Assembly (NCBI GenBank): GCA_900110595.1 | Contig: FOEZ01000004.1 | Span: 1 to 64,000, forward strand | Origin: Arthrobacter sp. OV608 | Lineage (GTDB): Bacteria; Actinomycetota; Actinomycetes; Actinomycetales; Micrococcaceae | Reading direction: 5' to 3' | DNA length: 64,000 nucleotides | Shown here: in pieces, positions 61,413 through 64,000 of the stretch | Layout of the letters: every line of letters starts with the position of its first letter | Numbering within the stretch: the stretch's first letter is position 1 | Program-made: the position numbers and the translations under genes | Notes under the pieces: model-generated | Seen by the model: only the letters and a program-made list of their open reading frames with translations | Databases searched by the model: none | What the model was told of the DNA's origin: nothing

Positions 61413-61888
61413 GCCGGGACGTTGCCCCGGAAGAGTTTTACGGCATCCCGCATGGAAGCGCGGGCGCGCTTCCGGTCACCGGCGGCATCGTACGCGCAGC
61501 TCAGCCGGAACCAGGAACGCCAGTCCTCGGGGGCCGCCTCGGCCTCGATCCGGTATTTCTCGAATTCGGCGTCGGCTGCGGACCGGACGATCCGGCCGGC
61601 AGGCGTCCGGGGCAGTTCGTCCACGGGAAGCCCGCCTTCAGCCTCGAGGACTTTGGCCATCTGTTCGGTGCGGGCGCCGAACATCAGCTCGCGGATCAGC
61701 GCCCAGGCGCCGATCACGGGCAGCACGAGGTAGGCTGCGCCGATGGCTACGGCTGCAGGATTGCTGTCCGTCAGCAGCAGGACCGAACGCTGGAAGGACA
61801 CCACCAGGTAAAAGACCAGGAGCAGCGTGACGGCACCCACCCAGATCTTGGTGCGGCTCTTCCGGAAGCCAGCCATGAGCCCGGCCAC
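61409..61888 (-). CDS. Two-helix membrane protein with TPR-like C-terminus
   Basis: 159-aa protein. Hydrophobic helices lie at about 16-38 (IWVGAVTLLLVFYLVVSF) and 45-66 (AAVAIGAAYLVLPVIGAWALI). The C-terminal 90 residues, including APEDWRSWFRLSCAYDAAGDRKRARASMRDAVKLF, resemble one tetratricopeptide unit. No named family. It starts 3 nt after the dapB stop with GTG (ATG four codons in is an alternative), and its stop overlaps the converging gene's stop by 4 nt. Confidence 0.75.
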   Translation of the reverse strand: MAGLMAGFRKSRTKIWVGAVTLLLVFYLVVSFQRSVLLLTDSNPAAVAIGAAYLVLPVIGAWALIRELMFGARTEQMAKVLEAEGGLPVDELPRTPAGRIVRSAADAEFEKYRIEAEAAPEDWRSWFRLSCAYDAAGDRKRARASMRDAVKLFRGNVPA

Positions 61889-61890
61889 GG

Positions 61891-62661
61891 CTACAGCCCC
61901 AGGTCCAGGTAGCCGTCCAGGCCCACCGTAAGTCCGGGGTGCGAGGCCACCTTACGCAGGCCAAGGAGCACGCCGGGCATAAAGGAAGCGCGGTCAAAAG
62001 AATCGTGACGCAGGGTCAGTTGCTCGCCGGCGCTGCCGAGCAGGACCTCCTGGTGGGCCACGAGGCCGCGGAGCCGCACGCTGTGGACACGGACACCGTC
62101 CACCTCGCAGCCGCGGGCACCGGCGAGTTCGCTGGTGGTGGCATCGGGGCTCGGCGCAACGTTGGCAGCGGCGCGTTCTGCGGCGATGAGCTCCGCGGTG
62201 CGGACGGCGGTACCGGAGGGCGCATCCACTTTGTCCGGGTGGTGTAGTTCGATGATCTCCACCGACTCAAAGTACTTGGATGCCTTCGCAGCGAAAGCCG
62301 AGGCGAGGACTGAGCCAAGGGCAAAGTTGGCGGCGATCAGCACGCCGGTCTCCGGGTGGCCGGCCAGCAGGTCCTCAAGCGCTGACAGCTTTGCAGCGTC
62401 CCAGCCGGTGGTGCCCACGACAGCGTGGATGTCGTGTTCAACGGCGAAGCGGACGTTGGCCTCGGTGCTCTCCGGCACCGTCAGGTCAACCATAAAGCGG
62501 GCACCTGCTGCCGTGATCTGGTCCAGTGAATCTCCGCGGCCCAGGGCTGCGACCAGTTTCATATCCGGCGCGGCTTCGATGGCTTTTACGGCTTCGGCGC
62601 CCATGCGCCCGTTCGCACCCAGCACGGCAACGGGCAAGGGCGCGGAGAGTTGTTCGGTCAT
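61891..62661 (-). CDS. dapB: 4-hydroxy-tetrahydrodipicolinate reductase
   Basis: 256-aa NAD(P)H reductase after DapA. The Rossmann start VAVLGANGRMGAEAVKAIE (GANGRMG), VGTTGWDAAKL, NFALGSVLAS and EIIELHHPDKVDAPSGTA (catalytic His, substrate-site KxDxPSGT) are typical. I used the ATG at 62661 (MTEQLSAPLPVAVLG) and not the longer frame to 62724. Confidence 0.95.
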   Translation of the reverse strand: MTEQLSAPLPVAVLGANGRMGAEAVKAIEAAPDMKLVAALGRGDSLDQITAAGARFMVDLTVPESTEANVRFAVEHDIHAVVGTTGWDAAKLSALEDLLAGHPETGVLIAANFALGSVLASAFAAKASKYFESVEIIELHHPDKVDAPSGTAVRTAELIAAERAAANVAPSPDATTSELAGARGCEVDGVRVHSVRLRGLVAHQEVLLGSAGEQLTLRHDSFDRASFMPGVLLGLRKVASHPGLTVGLDGYLDLGL

Positions 62662-62763
62662 GCCGTTAAGCCTACCGGCGGGCTCCAGCCGCGCGGGAAC
62701 CGGGGAGTGTGCGTTACCTCGCATGAGCCGTTGCGGACTGGACAGAACCTGGAGGGAACAGGG

Positions 62764-63246
62764 TCAGTTGCCTGCGCCGACCCATTCGACGGTTCCGTCG
62801 GTAAAGAACTGTTCCTTCCAGATGGGAACCTGCTCCTTGATCCGGTCCACCAGCTCGGAGCAGACGGCAAATGCCTGCCCCCGGTGGGCGGCGGACACGG
62901 CACACACCAGCGCCGGGTCGCCGATTTCAAGCATGCCGATCCGGTGCGCCGCCCAGATCCGGACGGACTGCACGGACCCGCCGCTTTCCCCGCCGGAGCT
63001 GCCGGCTGTCGATTGTTCAGCGACCAGCTGCGCAACGACGTCGGCCATCACCTGGTGTGCCGTGGGGTGCGCACTGTAGCTGAGGCGCTCAACCGGTTTG
63101 CCGCCGTCGTGGTTGCGCACCACCCCGCTGAAGCTGACCACCGCGCCCGCGGTGTCGCTTTCAACCGCCGCGATGGCCTGGTCAACGGAGATGGGCTCCG
63201 CGCTGAGGACCGCGTTGACCACCTCGAATGATGTTTCAGTGCCCAT
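62764..63246 (-). CDS. moaE: Molybdopterin synthase catalytic subunit
   Basis: 160-aa large subunit that inserts sulphur, using MoaD, into cPMP. VVSFSGVVRNHDGGKPVERLSYSAHP is the family hallmark. AAHRIGMLEIGDPALVCAVSAAHRGQAFAVC and the catalytic Lys in PIWKEQFFTDG follow. It overlaps mogA by 11 nt. ATG with GGAAGG at about 7 nt. Its partner moaD is not in the window. Confidence 0.94.
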   Translation of the reverse strand: MGTETSFEVVNAVLSAEPISVDQAIAAVESDTAGAVVSFSGVVRNHDGGKPVERLSYSAHPTAHQVMADVVAQLVAEQSTAGSSGGESGGSVQSVRIWAAHRIGMLEIGDPALVCAVSAAHRGQAFAVCSELVDRIKEQVPIWKEQFFTDGTVEWVGAGN

Positions 63247-63766
63247 GTCCGCCTTCCAACTGGTCGCAGAGGTGCCCGATGACCGGGTCCAGGACGGTCA
63301 GTCCGTCCATGACGCCCTTAGGTGATCCGGGCAGGTTGATGATGAAAGTATGGCCCGCCGCGCCCGCGTAGCCACGGCTCAGCGCGGCCAGTGGAGTCTT
63401 GGCTGCCCCGGCCCGGCGGATCGCTTCCATGATGCCGGGAATCTCGCGGTCCAGGAGCGGCAGGGTGACGTCCGGCGTACGGTCGTCCGGGTTGAGGCCA
63501 GTTCCGCCGCTGGTGATCACGACGGCGGGCCGCTGGGTGAGGAGTGCGCGGATCGCGGCGCCCACGGGCTCGCCGTCGGGCACCACCATGGCCGGGAAGA
63601 CGTCGAAGCCGTGTTCGGTCAGCCAATCGCTGATCACGGGGCCGGTTTCGTCGTCGTAAATTCCGGCAGCGGCGCGCGTGGAGGCGATCACGACGCCGGC
63701 CTTCCGGCCCAGTACGTCGCCGTGGCGGTGCGGCTCGGGGGCGTTAAGCGTGCTCGAGGTGCTCAC
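63236..63766 (-). CDS. mogA: MogA/MoaB-type molybdopterin adenylyltransferase
   Basis: 176-aa protein that adenylates molybdopterin before metal insertion. [36 protein letters not shown] is the family core (TSGGTG, DxTP). [14 protein letters not shown] near the end is the second MPT-binding element. GTG start inside a GTGA overlap with moaC. Confidence 0.94.
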   Translation of the reverse strand: MSTSSTLNAPEPHRHGDVLGRKAGVVIASTRAAAGIYDDETGPVISDWLTEHGFDVFPAMVVPDGEPVGAAIRALLTQRPAVVITSGGTGLNPDDRTPDVTLPLLDREIPGIMEAIRRAGAAKTPLAALSRGYAGAAGHTFIINLPGSPKGVMDGLTVLDPVIGHLCDQLEGGHGH

Positions 63767-64000
63767 AGTGTCCAGTCCCTGCTTTTGCCGCCACTCTTGG
63801 CCAGGACCTTGATGTCGTCCAGGACGGCGTGCTTGTCCACCGCCTTGATCATGTCGTAGACGCTCAGCGCAGCGACTGACACTGCGGTGAGGGCCTCCAT
63901 CTCCACGCCTGTGACTCCCCTGGTCTTGACCGTGGCGAGGATCGACACGGATTCCGCGGCAAGGTCAAAGTCCACGGTGACTTTGGACAGCGGAAGCGGA
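63763..64000 (-). CDS. moaC: Cyclic pyranopterin monophosphate synthase MoaC (5' end outside the window)
   Basis: C-terminal 78 residues only. The frame runs in from the right edge ([11 protein letters not shown]) and ends [42 protein letters not shown], with the conserved GVEMEALTA and YDMIKA segments, identifies MoaC, which rearranges the GTP-derived intermediate to cPMP. About half of a 155-160 aa protein is missing beyond base 64000. Confidence 0.93.
   Translation of the reverse strand, partial: PLPLSKVTVDFDLAAESVSILATVKTRGVTGVEMEALTAVSVAALSVYDMIKAVDKHAVLDDIKVLAKSGGKSRDWTL

Overview
The window is high-GC actinobacterial chromosome, most likely Arthrobacter/Pseudarthrobacter (family Micrococcaceae). 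The evidence is the 16S leader with an actinobacterial boxA, the uninterrupted argCJBDFRGH cluster, the recA neighbourhood (DUF3046, RecX, MiaB, MiaA, DapF, HflX, with ClgR, CinA, PgsA and FtsK on the other side), a mycothiol-type DinB/MPI-fold protein, and frequent GTG/TTG starts with ATGA/GTGA gene overlaps. I see no insertion sequence, prophage, CRISPR array or tRNA gene. It looks like core chromosome.

Layout. 1-500: leader and promoter of an rRNA operon whose 16S gene starts just beyond base 1, read leftward. 505-4164: tyrS and a HelD/HelR-type helicase. 4217-7019: alkylation repair, with mpg divergent from alkA-ogt. 7123-8443: an MPI-fold protein and a PNPOx-family protein, flanked by two striking palindromic intergenic elements. 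8593-17312: one leftward arginine operon with a candidate ArgR operator upstream of argC. 17484-19618: fatty-acid desaturase and quinone oxidoreductase. 19709-23316: pheS-pheT, possibly coupled to a short upstream ORF. 23517-30228: a HExxH-like protein of unknown function, a SIMPL protein, an SOS-type Rv2578c-like radical SAM protein, a Nudix hydrolase, an MFS pump, a CDF transporter, a GlsB-like protein and an SpoU-type methyltransferase. 30292-32197: infC-rpmI-rplT, with infC starting at ATT. 32541-38845: DUF1844, MFS, SseB and a hisC-hisB-hisH-(52-aa membrane protein)-priA cluster. 38915-46062: the lexA locus with a divergent LysM protein, then DinG, HflX, an RsmC-like methyltransferase and DapF. 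46127-58842: miaA, miaB, recX, recA, DUF3046, MarR, ClgR, CinA, PgsA, FtsK, RNase J and DapA. 58945-64000: a nitrilase-family enzyme, a small SOS-promoter protein, an HGSNAT/DUF418-type membrane protein, dapB, and moaE-mogA-moaC (moaC runs off the end).

How the parts connect. The strongest recurring signal is DNA damage. Candidate LexA boxes with the TCGAAC-N4-GTTCGA design lie upstream of lexA/LysM, recA, the radical SAM gene and a 124-aa protein of unknown function (59719-60093). In the last two, the box fills the -35/-10 spacer and the inferred transcript starts on the ATG, so both mRNAs look leaderless. The 124-aa protein is the best candidate in the window for a poorly described system component. 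Other points worth checking are the ATT start and long disordered tail of IF3, two in-frame well-supported starts for HflX beneath a perfect 20-bp palindrome, the unlisted 52-aa membrane protein in the his cluster, and the upstream ORF whose stop overlaps the pheS start.
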